Below are positions 36,345-44,721 of a stretch of DNA of 64,000 nt, piece after piece. Both the position numbers and the translations under genes were made by a program. The DNA lies in assembly GCF_002607855.1 (NCBI RefSeq), contig NZ_AWQQ01000020.1, positions 1 through 64,000 of the forward strand, given 5' to 3'. Numbering within the stretch: position 1 is the first letter of the stretch; every line of letters begins with the position of its first letter. The stretch comes from Desulforamulus profundi. Its GTDB lineage: Bacteria; Bacillota_B; Desulfotomaculia; Desulfotomaculales; Desulfotomaculaceae. The notes under the pieces were generated by a model, which had not been told where the DNA came from, did not search any database, and saw only the letters and a program-made list of their open reading frames with translations.

Positions 36345-36833
36345 TCATGACATAACCCCGTTAAGGGTTTTAACTTTTAGTGGGGCGTTGTTGCGGATGG
36401 CAAACACAAAGACGGCGTACATAAAGGGGAGAAGTAAACCGATAACGGTCATGAGTACCGCATTTTGACTGTATTTCTTAAAGAGATGATAGGTTACAAT
36501 AACATAGAAAAGGAAACAGGCAACGCCCGCCAGGATATTGGCAAAGGGAATCTGGGCCAGGATTGCGTAAACAACGGGTGCAAGCAGCAGCACCCATTCC
36601 AGGTGCGGTATTACGAAATTGCAGATCCTTACTTCCTTAATCACTTTACCCATTGTATAGTACTGAACAAAAGGAATGAAGGCCAACCAGCTGTTTTGAA
36701 CACCGGCCCTGTCAGCCAGCCGGTAAAGGCCATAGCTGAACAGGAGATAAAGTCCGCCCAGGGCAATAAAGGTTATCATTATAGTAAGACTACTGATGGC
36801 AAAGAGGAGTCCTAATGCTCCCACATCTGACAT
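36345..36833 (-). CDS. Conserved polytopic membrane protein, unknown function
   Basis: A 162-residue protein with about four membrane helices: LGLLFAISSLTIMITFIALG, then a conserved-looking loop LADRAGVQNSWLAFIPFVQY, VLLLAPVVYAILAQI and LMTVIGLLLPFMYAVFVFAI. The loop with NSWLAFIPFVQYYTMG recurs in small Clostridia membrane proteins of unknown role. ATG 36833 is preceded by GGAAAGGAAG. Confidence 0.65.
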   Translation of the reverse strand: MSDVGALGLLFAISSLTIMITFIALGGLYLLFSYGLYRLADRAGVQNSWLAFIPFVQYYTMGKVIKEVRICNFVIPHLEWVLLLAPVVYAILAQIPFANILAGVACFLFYVIVTYHLFKKYSQNAVLMTVIGLLLPFMYAVFVFAIRNNAPLKVKTLNGVMS

Positions 36834-37154
36834 TATGCATCTTCCTTTCCTTTACTTTACTTTGCTTAAACCTCCCTCCTCCGGCTTTTTTAGAGTTAAA
36901 GAGTTCTCTTTACCAACATATGTCTGCAGGTTTAATTGTGTCCCTGTTTAGGCAATAAAATGGAAATTATTACCCTGTCAGCGTTTAAAACAACGTGGGG
37001 AGGGATAGATTTTAAATTTATAGATAGCAAAATCAAGCAGGAAGTATGGCGGCATTGTAGAATCCTAAAAATATCATTCTTATTTGAATGAATATCAACC
37101 GGGGATACAGGCCCCGGTTTTCTGCATAAAGTAGAACGGAAGGAGTGTTTTGAC
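36834..37154. other. Intergenic region between divergent genes
   Basis: No gene with a ribosome binding site. The frame at 36960-37091 (MEIITLSAFKTTWGG) lacks one. A hairpin AACCGGGG-ATACAGG-CCCCGGTT followed by TTCT (about 37097-37123) lies just ahead of the deacylase gene and could be a leader terminator. Confidence 0.35.
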
Positions 37155-37619
37155 ATGCCTGTTAACCGTGTACGGCAGTATGTGAAAAAGTATGATGTTC
37201 ATTTGGAGCCCGTTGAATTTGCTGAAAGCACCAGCACGGTGGAGGAAGCGGCGCAGGTTTTAGGAGTAGAGCCGGCCCAGATTGCCAAATCCATTTTGTT
37301 TCGTGCCAAGGATCAATTCGGCCTGTTTGTTACGGCCGGTGATGTGCGGGTCAACTTAAAAAAGGTCAAAACCCTGCTGGGGGGCAAACCCAAGATGGCA
37401 ACGCCCGAAGAGGTGGAGGAAGTCACCGGGTTTCGGGTTGGCGGTGTCTGCCCCTTTGACCTGAAGCAGGATTTGCCGATCTTCCTGGACGAGTCTATGA
37501 AACGTTTTGATATCGTTTATGCCGCTGCCGGGTCTCCCCGTTCGGCCCTGCCCATTACCTTTGAACAGCTTCAGGCGGTGACCGGCGGAACGGTGGTAAA
37601 TGTTCAGGCAGCCGAATAA
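37155..37619 (+). CDS. YbaK/EbsC-type aminoacyl-tRNA deacylase
   Basis: A 154-residue YbaK-domain protein. It shows the family sequence TVEEAAQVLGVEPAQIAKSI followed by LFRAKDQFGLFVTAGDVRVN, the conserved Lys in the nearby helix, and the glycine-rich end with CPFDLKQDLPIFLDES and AAAGSPRSALPI. Such proteins hydrolyse mischarged tRNA, for example Cys-tRNA(Pro). ATG 37155 follows AAGGAGTG. An EamA transporter follows after 30 bases. Confidence 0.88.
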   Translation: MPVNRVRQYVKKYDVHLEPVEFAESTSTVEEAAQVLGVEPAQIAKSILFRAKDQFGLFVTAGDVRVNLKKVKTLLGGKPKMATPEEVEEVTGFRVGGVCPFDLKQDLPIFLDESMKRFDIVYAAAGSPRSALPITFEQLQAVTGGTVVNVQAAE

Positions 37620-37649
37620 GATAAATAAAATCTGAAGCAGGTGAAACAG

Positions 37650-38567
37650 TTGAATCCATTTTATCTGGGTGTGGTGCTGGTCTTTTTATCCGCCGCCGGT
37701 TTTGGCATGATTCCTATCTTTGCTTTATATGCCTATCAAGGAGGGGCAACGGTCACAACGCTGTTGTTTTTCCGGTTTACCCTGGCGGCCCTGTGTTTCT
37801 TTGCTTATATCTTGATGAAAGAGAGAAAAATTTCCGTTGATGGGCCCAGTATAAAATACCTTGTGCTGATGGGCGGGGTGATCTATACACTCCAGTCCAA
37901 CTTGTATTTTTCATCGGTGAAATTCATACCGGCTTCCCTGGCCGTGTTGATTTTTTACATTTACCCGGTTTTTGTGGCCATTGCATCTTCGCTGGTTGAC
38001 AAAGAAATACTGTCCAAACAAATTGTTTTTTCCATTGCCCTTTCCCTGGCGGGTCTGACCCTGGTATTGGGGACCTCCTTCGGGGACATCAACCTAACCG
38101 GTGTCCTGCTGGCCCTGGGGGCCGGGTTGGTTTACTGCTGCTATATCGTACTAGGCAACAGGGTGTTGAAAAAATCCCCGGCCCTGGTAACCAGTGCTTT
38201 CATTTGCCTGTTTGCCGCGATATCTCTTCTTATCATTGGCCTTGCCACCGACACCCTGAGGTTTGACCTGACCACCCAGGCCTGGCTGGCGGTAGCGGGA
38301 GTGGCGCTGTGCTGCACCGTTCTGGCCATCTTTACCTTTTTCCGGGGCTTGGAACTCATCGGTTCCACCAGAGCATCCATTTTGAGCATGATTGAACCCC
38401 TGATCACCATCGGGTTTTCCGCCATGTTATTCCAGGAACGGCTCACCTGGCTGCAAATTCTGGGCGGCGCAGCGGTTTTGGCCGGGGCGATGCTGGTGGT
38501 CTCTGCCCGGGAAAAGAGCAAAGACGAAAAACCTTACCAAGCGGAAGCCAAAGGATCGGGTTATTAA
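37650..38567 (+). CDS. EamA/DMT-family transporter
   Basis: A 305-residue membrane protein with ten predicted helices in two EamA repeats. The N-terminal LGVVLVFLSAAGFGMIPIFA is typical; the second repeat opens near LTGVLLALGAGLVYCCYIVL, and ISLIEPLxT-type text appears as ILSMIEPLITIGFSAMLFQE. The family exports or imports small metabolites such as amino acids; the substrate cannot be told. TTG 37650 is preferred because it opens the typical N-terminus and AGGTG lies 6 bases upstream; GTG 37641 is the alternative. Confidence 0.85.
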   Translation: MNPFYLGVVLVFLSAAGFGMIPIFALYAYQGGATVTTLLFFRFTLAALCFFAYILMKERKISVDGPSIKYLVLMGGVIYTLQSNLYFSSVKFIPASLAVLIFYIYPVFVAIASSLVDKEILSKQIVFSIALSLAGLTLVLGTSFGDINLTGVLLALGAGLVYCCYIVLGNRVLKKSPALVTSAFICLFAAISLLIIGLATDTLRFDLTTQAWLAVAGVALCCTVLAIFTFFRGLELIGSTRASILSMIEPLITIGFSAMLFQERLTWLQILGGAAVLAGAMLVVSAREKSKDEKPYQAEAKGSGY

Positions 38568-38672
38568 AACCCGATCTATTTTGTCAGACAATTGTCACCA
38601 AAACGTAATGCCCCGGGCAGAGGATTATTGACCTCCCCTGTGAAATATAATGGAAAAAAGGGAGGGATAACC

Positions 38673-38765
38673 ATGAAAGAGTATAAAGTGGTGGTTATTC
38701 AACCGGATCAGGACCAGTGCCTGTCAGATGCCCAAAACCTCGATAAAAAAGAGATCAAGGAGTAA
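38673..38765 (+). CDS. Small 30-residue protein
   Basis: ATG 38673 is preceded by a strong GGGAGGG at 6 bases. The peptide starts MKEYKVVVIQPDQDQCLSDA and ends with a charged NLDKKEIKE. It is followed by a good terminator, so the unit is transcribed on its own. No family recognised; the end could be early if a base was lost, but no coding text follows. Confidence 0.5.
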   Translation: MKEYKVVVIQPDQDQCLSDAQNLDKKEIKE

Positions 38766-38787
38766 CAGGGAAAAGTTTGTAAACAAT

Positions 38788-38812
38788 AAAACCCCGGAAA
38801 AACCGGGGTTTT
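38788..38812 (+). terminator. Terminator after the 30-residue protein gene
   Basis: AAACCCCGG-AAAAA-CCGGGGTTT followed by TAT. Confidence 0.8.
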
Positions 38813-38911
38813 ATCGTGTATGCCACAGGACCCTTTCCTTAAAAAAAATTGGTAAAAGTATGAAATAATAATAAGGCAGCGGTTAAAATAAGAAAGGGAG
38901 GTGTGCGAAAT

Positions 38912-39139
38912 ATGGGTGATCAATTGGACAGGCTCTGCATCATTGATCGATTTGAAGGAGATTGGGCTGTGGTGGAATTTGAAGGCCGTACCACCTTTAA
39001 TTTCCCGCGCAAGCTTTTACCGGAATATGCCCGGGAGGGAGATGTATTGAAGTTTCAAGTGATGATTGACAGGCATGAAACGGAAAAGCGCAGGGCGGAG
39101 ATCGATGTCCTGGTGAAAAAGCTTTTTGTAGAGGAATAG
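38912..39139 (+). CDS. DUF3006 protein
   Basis: A 75-residue protein: DRLCIIDRFEGDWAVVEFEG, then FNFPRKLLPEYAREGDVLKF and a charged helical end. This order fits DUF3006, small beta-rich proteins of Firmicutes with unknown role, often beside secreted hydrolases. ATG 38912 is chosen because GGGAGGTG lies 8 bases upstream. Confidence 0.82.
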   Translation: MGDQLDRLCIIDRFEGDWAVVEFEGRTTFNFPRKLLPEYAREGDVLKFQVMIDRHETEKRRAEIDVLVKKLFVEE

Positions 39140-39208
39140 ACCTTTTATTTACCTCGTGAGTCATCTTGTGAATAGAAAAATCGGCCCGGATTTTGGTCTT
39201 TAATTTAA

Positions 39209-39304
39209 AAGATTATTATCGAAGAAGCCCTTATGGGTTTCAGTCCGGAAGAAGTAACATTATTAAAAAGGCTATTAAATAAACTGACGGCCAATCTGCA
39301 ATAA
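39209..39304 (+). pseudogene. MarR-type regulator, C-terminal fragment
   Basis: The reading KIIIEEALMGFSPEEVTLLK followed by RLLNKLTANLQ is the dimerisation end of a MarR-family repressor. No winged helix precedes it. The decayed gene sits directly before a palindrome and another reductase remnant, a normal neighbourhood for a MarR repressor. Confidence 0.5.
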
Positions 39305-39428
39305 TTTTTTGACAATATATTTGATATATCAATTATTGATAAAATAAACATAAGGGGGATTACAATGAGAATTTCCGCACCGATTAAAAATGGACTGGTG
39401 GGAGGGATTATGGGAGCCATCATGAGTG
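39305..39428 (+). promoter_or_regulatory. Promoter-like segment with TTGATATATCAA palindrome
   Basis: A perfect 12-bp palindrome at 39321-39332, of the kind bound by MarR proteins, lies between the MarR remnant and a short frame from ATG 39365 (after AAGGGGG) that reads MRISAPIKNGLVGGIMGAIM and stops. The frame looks like the start of a gene whose rest was deleted. Confidence 0.4.
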
Positions 39429-39566
39429 GATAAGAAAGCTGTCTATATTCAAGCGCGGGGTGGGGTATTCTCACAGGGACCGGCCAAAGAATTTGAATTC
39501 GGTGACCGGTACATGAGGGCCATTTTAACCTTCCTGGGAGTGGAAAGGCTAATTAATAAATTTTAA
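39429..39566 (+). pseudogene. azoR: FMN-dependent azoreductase, C-terminal fragment
   Basis: A 45-residue stretch reads [20 protein letters not shown] and [18 protein letters not shown]. This is the last quarter of the AzoR flavodoxin-like quinone/azo reductase family, which has IQARGGxYS and a GDRYLR-type helix here. The flavin-binding N-terminal part is absent. Confidence 0.6.
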
Positions 39567-39670
39567 CAATATAAATATACTAAAAATAATCTACATGTGT
39601 TAAAATCTTAGACAAATTCATAATAATAAACCGTACGTTAATTTTTTGCTAAGAAAAGTGGAGGTGTGAA

Positions 39671-42213
39671 ATGTATTCCTATCGTACCATATCAGTGATT
39701 CCTGAACTGCCTGAATCCATTCACCGGTTAAAAGAACTGGCCAGGAATCTCTGGTTCAGCTGGCATCCGGAGGCGGAGCTGCTGTTTAGCAGAATGGATG
39801 CTGTTCTGTGGGAGGAAGTCAATCATAACCCCGTTAAATTTTTATTGTACATAGAGGGCGATAAACTGCAAAAAGCTGCCGTTGATCCGGAGTATCTGGA
39901 GACTTATAACCGGGTGATGTCGGATTTGGATACATACATGCAAGGGCAAACCTGGTACCAGAGGACCTATCCCGAACAAACTGACCAGTTAGTTGCTTAC
40001 TTTTCAGCAGAATTTGGGGTGCATGAATCCAATCCGGTTTACAGCGGCGGGTTGGGGCTTTTAGCCGGGGATCACTGCAAGTCGGCCAGCGACCTGGGAT
40101 TGCCCTTTGTAGGAGTGGGCATTCTTTATAAACAGGGCTATTTTTGCCAGCGCGTTAACCGGGAAGGCTGGCAGGAAGCCCATTATTCCTTTATGGACTT
40201 TAATGAAATGACCGTAACTCCTGCCACTCATCCGGACGGCGGCCATGTCATTATCACCGTCCGCCTGCCGGGCCGGGATGTCTTTGTAAAGGTATGGCAG
40301 CTGCAGGTGGGCCGGGTGGTCATTTATTTCCTGGATACCGACCTGGCGCAAAACAGCCGGGAAGACCGGCTGCTTACTTCCAAACTTTACGGGGGAGATC
40401 AGGACACCCGCATCTGCCAGGAAATTATTTTAGGCATCGGCGGAGTCAAAGCCCTCAGGCAGCTGGGCATCTCCCCTACGGCCTGGCACATTAATGAAGG
40501 CCATGCCGCCTTTATTATCCTGGAGCGAATCAGGGAATGGGTGCAGGGCGGGCTGTCCTTACCCACCGCCCTGGAAGCGGTTCGGGCCAGTACCATTTTT
40601 ACCACCCACACGCCGGTACCTGCCGGCCACGATGTTTTCAGTGCAGATATGATCGACCGGTACCTGGGGTACTTGTATGAAGAAGTAAAAACAGACCGTG
40701 ACGGTTTTATGGCCCTGGCTGGGATCAGGGGCGCCAAGGATTTAACATGACCAGATTGGCTCTTAATCATGCTGCCTTTACCAACGGGGTCAGCCAACTG
40801 CATGGTGAAGTGACAAAGAAGATGTTTTCCCATTTGTACCCGTCCATTCCTCTAGAGGAAATCCCCATTCATTCCGTAACCAACGGGGTTCATACGGAAT
40901 CCTGGGTGGCCCCGGAAATGAGAGGTCTGTTCGAAAAATATATTGATACAAACTGGGTCGACAATATCTCCGACCCCTGCCGTTGGAAAAGGGTGTATAC
41001 CATTCCGGATCAAGAACTGTGGGAAACACATCAAATCCTCAAGGGACGCATGATTAAGTTTGTGCAAAACAATATTTACCGACGCATGGACAGGAATTTT
41101 CAGCCCCTGGAGCTCATTCGCGAATGTGCCGGTTATTTAAGCAAAAATGTTTTAACCATTGGCTTTGCCCGGCGCTTTGCCACCTATAAAAGGGCCTACC
41201 TGTTATTAAAAGACAGGGAACGTTTAGCCCGTCTGGTCAATCACCCGGAGCGCCCGGTGCAAATTATCTATGCCGGCAAGGCTCACCCGGCGGACTTGCC
41301 CGGGCAGGAACTGATTAAGATGGTCAACGATATCTCTTTAGAAGAGCGGTTCAGAGGGAAAATTGTTTTTGTGGAAGACTATGATATAAATGTGTCCCGT
41401 CACTTGCTGCAGGGAGTGGATGTTTGGCTGAACACTCCCCGCAGGCCCCATGAGGCCAGCGGCACCAGCGGCCAGAAGGCAGCGGTGAACGGGGTGATTA
41501 ACTGCAGTATCCTGGACGGCTGGTGGCCGGAGGCCTACAACGGTGAAAACGGCTTTGCTGTTGGGGCCGAGAGGGACTACGAAAATGAAGAAGTTCAGGA
41601 CAGGGAAGATGCCAACTCCCTCTTCGACCTGTTGGAACAGGTGATCGTTCCTTATTATTACCGGAGGGTTGAGGGGATGCCCCGGGAATGGGTGCGGCGG
41701 ATGAAGGATTGTTTGGCCACCATTCCCTGGAAATTCAGCACCGAGCGAATGGTCAAGGAGTATACCCGGCGGTTTTATCTCCAGGCGGCCTTGCGAGGGA
41801 AAGCCTTCAGTGCGGACCAGTGCCGGCTGGCAGGTCAGATACAGGAGTTTAAGAAACTTTTGACAGAAAACTGGCACCATGTGTCCTTCCGTTCGGTCCA
41901 GGTCCACCAACCCCCGGTGCTAAAGGAAGACGCAGAGATTTTTGTGCAAGCGGAGGTATCCTTAGGTCCCATTCAACCCCAGGATATTGTGGTTGAAGTG
42001 GTCTACGGCAAAGTCAGTGATCACGGTCTGGATAAAATAACCTTGATGCCCATGAGACTTGTGCAGGCACTGGAAAACAACGTCTACCAATACGAAACCA
42101 ACATCGTCCTCATTCGGGGGACTTCCGGTTACGCACTGCGTGTCCGGCCAAACGATACAAATTTTGTGCACCAGTTTGAACTGCCGCTGGTCAAATGGGC
42201 GGAGAATCTTTAA
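39671..42213 (+). pseudogene. glgP: Alpha-glucan (glycogen) phosphorylase, one frameshift
   Basis: Releases glucose-1-phosphate from glycogen or maltodextrin with inorganic phosphate and PLP. The N-terminus is the DUF3417-type lead, ELARNLWFSWHPEAELLFSR, followed by AYFSAEFGVHESNPVYSGGL and the substrate loop AWHINEGHAAFIILERIREW. The frame is lost at 40741-40743 (GATTTAACATG needs one more T), after which the protein resumes MTRLALNHAAFTNGVSQLHG and continues through FARRFATYKRAYLLLKDRER and SGTSGQKAAVNGVINCSILD near the PLP site. The total is 847 residues, normal for this branch. A partner in storage-glucan use with the GH13 enzyme at 1.2 kb. Confidence 0.9.
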
Positions 42214-42216
42214 AGT

Positions 42217-42260
42217 CAAGGGGCCTGCAGAAATCTGCAGGCCCCTTGACTGTACTTTTT
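42217..42260. terminator. Terminator between convergent glgP and csoR
   Basis: CAAGGGGCCTGCAG-AAAT-CTGCAGGCCCCTTG, then CTGTACTTTTT on the plus strand. Confidence 0.9.
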
Positions 42261-42543
42261 AGGAAAATTTCTTGAACACACTCATAAAATCATCCAGCGA
42301 GGCGGTGAGGTCTTTGCCCTGGCTCATATTTTCCTCAATAGAACTGGCCAGGTGGCAGGCCAGCACAGAAAATCCCACACGGTTGACAGCGGCTTTAATG
42401 GCTGCCAGCTGAATAACGATATCGCTGCAGGAACGATTTTCCGCAATCATCTTTTGCACCCCGCGAACCTGCCCCTCAATTTTCCTTAACCGGGTCAGCA
42501 GTTCCTGCTGCAATTCTGCCTGGTTTTCTAAATTCGGCGACAT
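42259..42543 (-). CDS. csoR: CsoR/FrmR-family metal- or sulfur-sensing repressor
   Basis: A 94-residue all-helical repressor. It has LLTRLRKIEGQVRGVQKMIA, the first sensing Cys in NRSCSDIVIQL, and the His/Cys pair in LACHLASSI, the C-H-C pattern of CsoR-type Cu(I) sensors; persulfide sensors (CstR) share the two cysteines, so the ligand is not certain. ATG 42543 is chosen for its spacing to GGGAGA. Divergent from an iron-sulfur/cytochrome b operon, with operator-like dyads between. Confidence 0.85.
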   Translation of the reverse strand: MSPNLENQAELQQELLTRLRKIEGQVRGVQKMIAENRSCSDIVIQLAAIKAAVNRVGFSVLACHLASSIEENMSQGKDLTASLDDFMSVFKKFS

Positions 42544-42563
42544 CTCATCATCTCCCATCCTAG

Positions 42564-42697
42564 GGTACTACCGTACCTCCCTATGGTATCAGTTTATAAT
42601 TGCAATTGCAAAAAGTCAACAAAGACATAAAGATGACATTGACAAATTGGTTAAGAAGTGTTATTTTTATAGCATAATACATATACCGTATGGGTAT
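42564..42697. promoter_or_regulatory. Divergent control region: promoter and CsoR-like operators
   Basis: GGTAC-TACC-GTACC (42564-42577) and TACC-TCCCTAT-GGTA (42574-42588) precede csoR. On the other side, TTGACA (42639-42644) and TATTTT (42662-42667) with a 17-base spacer form a promoter for the iron-sulfur gene, followed by ATACC-GTAT-GGGTAT (42683-42697). The repeated TACC/GGTA arms suggest one regulator for both sides. Confidence 0.5.
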
Positions 42698-42736
42698 CGT
42701 GGGTCGAATTTGCTATTGAGAGTGGGAGGGATTACT

Positions 42737-43741
42737 ATGTCAGGTATAACCAGGCGTGAATTCATAAAACGTACAGTTGCCGCCGGGGGTGCGGGCGGTG
42801 CCATCCTTTATGGGTTTAAGAAGCCCGCTGCTGCTTCCGTGGCCGGTGAACAAAGGACTGCAGCTGTGGGGACATTGATTGATTTATCGAAATGTGATGG
42901 CTGCGCCGGGGTAGAAGTGCCGTTATGTGTTCAGGCCTGCAGGCAGGAGAATGGCGCCAAATACCCCAACCCGGTACCGTCGAAAGAAATTCATTACTAC
43001 TGGCCCAACAAAAAGAAAGAGGACTGGCAGGATAAAAAGGCGTTAACCAACCGTCTAACTCCTTATAACTGGACCTTTGTACAGAAGGTCAAGGTAGAGT
43101 ACGGGGGAAAACAGGTGGAAGTGGCTGTTCCCCGGCGCTGCATGCATTGTGAAAACCCGCCCTGTGCCAATCTGTGTCCCTTTGGCGCCCAGGCAAAAAC
43201 GCCGGCAGGCATCACCCTGATTAATAAAGACCTGTGCTTGGGCGGTGCCAAATGCCGTGATGTTTGTCCCTGGGGCATACCCGCCCGCCAGGCGGGGGTT
43301 GGCTTATATATGAAAATAGCTCCCAAATATCTGGGGGCCGGGGTCATGTATAAGTGCGACCTCTGCTACGACCGGATTAAAGCCGGCGGTAAGCCCGCCT
43401 GTGTGGAGGCCTGCCCCAAACAAGCCATCCTTTTCGGCAGCAAGGCGGCAATGAGGCAAGCGGCTTTAGAGCGTGCCCGGGAAATTGACGGGTTTATTTA
43501 CGGCGATGTAGAAAACGGGGGTACGTCAACTTTTTATGTATCACCGGTGCCCTTCGAAAAAATTGATCAAGCCCTTAAAAAGCAGAGAGATCAACAACCC
43601 AATCCCAGTGCCCCCGGTTTTCCCTTAATGCCGGTAAAAGTGGGCAATTACCTGGATACTGCCAACGGAATGGCGCTGAGTATGCTGGTGGCGCCGGTGC
43701 CGGTGCTGCGCTGGCGGGATTTACAGCCTATCAAAAAATGA
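42737..43741 (+). CDS. Tat-exported four-cluster iron-sulfur protein (HybA/FdhB-like)
   Basis: A 334-residue electron-transfer subunit. It starts with a Tat signal (TRREFIKRTVAAGGAGGAIL). Sixteen cysteines are grouped for four 4Fe-4S clusters: CDGCAGVEVPLCVQAC, RRCMHCENPPCANLC, LCLGGAKCRDVC and CDLCYDRIKAGGKPACVEAC. This layout is that of HybA, FdhB and related membrane-oxidoreductase subunits. ATG 42737 follows GGGAGGG. The next gene is the cytochrome b partner, but no catalytic molybdenum or hydrogenase subunit is next to them. The promoter region carries CsoR-like dyads. Confidence 0.88.
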   Translation: MSGITRREFIKRTVAAGGAGGAILYGFKKPAAASVAGEQRTAAVGTLIDLSKCDGCAGVEVPLCVQACRQENGAKYPNPVPSKEIHYYWPNKKKEDWQDKKALTNRLTPYNWTFVQKVKVEYGGKQVEVAVPRRCMHCENPPCANLCPFGAQAKTPAGITLINKDLCLGGAKCRDVCPWGIPARQAGVGLYMKIAPKYLGAGVMYKCDLCYDRIKAGGKPACVEACPKQAILFGSKAAMRQAALERAREIDGFIYGDVENGGTSTFYVSPVPFEKIDQALKKQRDQQPNPSAPGFPLMPVKVGNYLDTANGMALSMLVAPVPVLRWRDLQPIKK

Positions 43742-43756
43742 AAGGTGGTGAATAGG

Positions 43757-44533
43757 GTGGATGAGAAAATCCTGAAGGAACAAAACAAGGTTAAACGTCA
43801 TGGTTTTTCGGTGCTGTTTGTTCACTGGACGGTGGCCCTGTCCACTTTTTTACTGATTGTCAGCGGCTTTGGACAGATGCCTATGTATAAACGTTATAAG
43901 ATCGCGGACCTTCCCGGTCTGGGTTGGACGGCGGATTACTCTATCACCATCCTGATCCATTATCTCGCTGCGGCGGTCTTGATTTTAGCCGTCACCTATC
44001 ATGTCGTTTATCATGTCATGCGCAAAGAATATGACATCCTTCCCCGTAAAGGTGATCTTAAGGAGTCTTATCTGATTATCAAGGCCATGCTGCTGAACAG
44101 GGAAGAACCTGCCAGTGACAAGTATTTGGCGGAACAAAGATTGGCCTACGCTTTCATCGGCATGAATCTGCTGATCATTATTGTTACCGGTGTCATTAAG
44201 GTTTTCAAGAACTTACCCGGCATCGATTACACGGCTGTTTTTCTGGTCTGGGTTAACGACCTTCATACCCTGGCCAGTATGCTGCTGGTATTTGGTATAC
44301 TGGGTCACCTGGCGGCCTTTTTATTCAAAGCAAACAGGGCTTTATTGCCGGGCATGTTTACCGGTAAGATTGACCTGGAGTATGCAAAACACCGGCACCG
44401 GATCTGGTATGAGAGGATGGACCGGAAAAGCATCCAGAGTACGTCAACGCACAGACAAAAACCAACAGTATCTCTTGATAGCGCAAGCGTCCGACAACAT
44501 GCAGCAGGCAGTGAAAAAAACAATAGTTGTTGA
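43757..44533 (+). CDS. Cytochrome b membrane subunit (FdhC/HyaC type)
   Basis: A 258-residue membrane protein with four to five helices and histidines placed for two b hemes: VLFVHWTVALSTFLLIVSGF, ILIHYLAAAVLILAVTYHVV and LHTLASMLLVFGILGHLAAF. It passes electrons between the quinone pool and the iron-sulfur protein upstream. GTG 43757 is chosen for spacing to AAGGTGGTG; GTG 43745 is possible. The tail after YERMDRKS is hydrophilic and another frame is also open there, so the last 30 residues may be misread by a lost base. Confidence 0.85.
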   Translation: MDEKILKEQNKVKRHGFSVLFVHWTVALSTFLLIVSGFGQMPMYKRYKIADLPGLGWTADYSITILIHYLAAAVLILAVTYHVVYHVMRKEYDILPRKGDLKESYLIIKAMLLNREEPASDKYLAEQRLAYAFIGMNLLIIIVTGVIKVFKNLPGIDYTAVFLVWVNDLHTLASMLLVFGILGHLAAFLFKANRALLPGMFTGKIDLEYAKHRHRIWYERMDRKSIQSTSTHRQKPTVSLDSASVRQHAAGSEKNNSC

Positions 44534-44544
44534 GAAATAAACAC

Positions 44545-44573
44545 TAAAGAGCCAAATTTTTTGGCTCTTTTTT
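44545..44573 (+). terminator. Terminator of the iron-sulfur/cytochrome b operon
   Basis: AAGAGCCAAA-TTTT-TTGGCTCTTTTTT. Confidence 0.88.
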
Positions 44574-44658
44574 ACATATTGTTCAGAAAATTGTCTATTC
44601 ACTAATTATGTGTCCAAAATCTGTACAGTGAAAAATGACCAATTAATTAAAAAACATT

Positions 44659-44687
44659 TTGACAGGTAATGGCGAAACATGTACAAT
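44659..44687 (+). promoter_or_regulatory. Sigma-A promoter of the APC permease
   Basis: TTGACA (44659-44664), 17 bases, TACAAT (44682-44687). Confidence 0.65.
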
Positions 44688-44721
44688 AAAACACGTCAAA
44701 CAATCTCCAGGGAGGATCGTC

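Noticed and set aside
36960..37091. 43-codon frame MEIITLSAFKTTWGG
   Set aside because: No ribosome binding site; sits in an AT-rich divergent promoter region.
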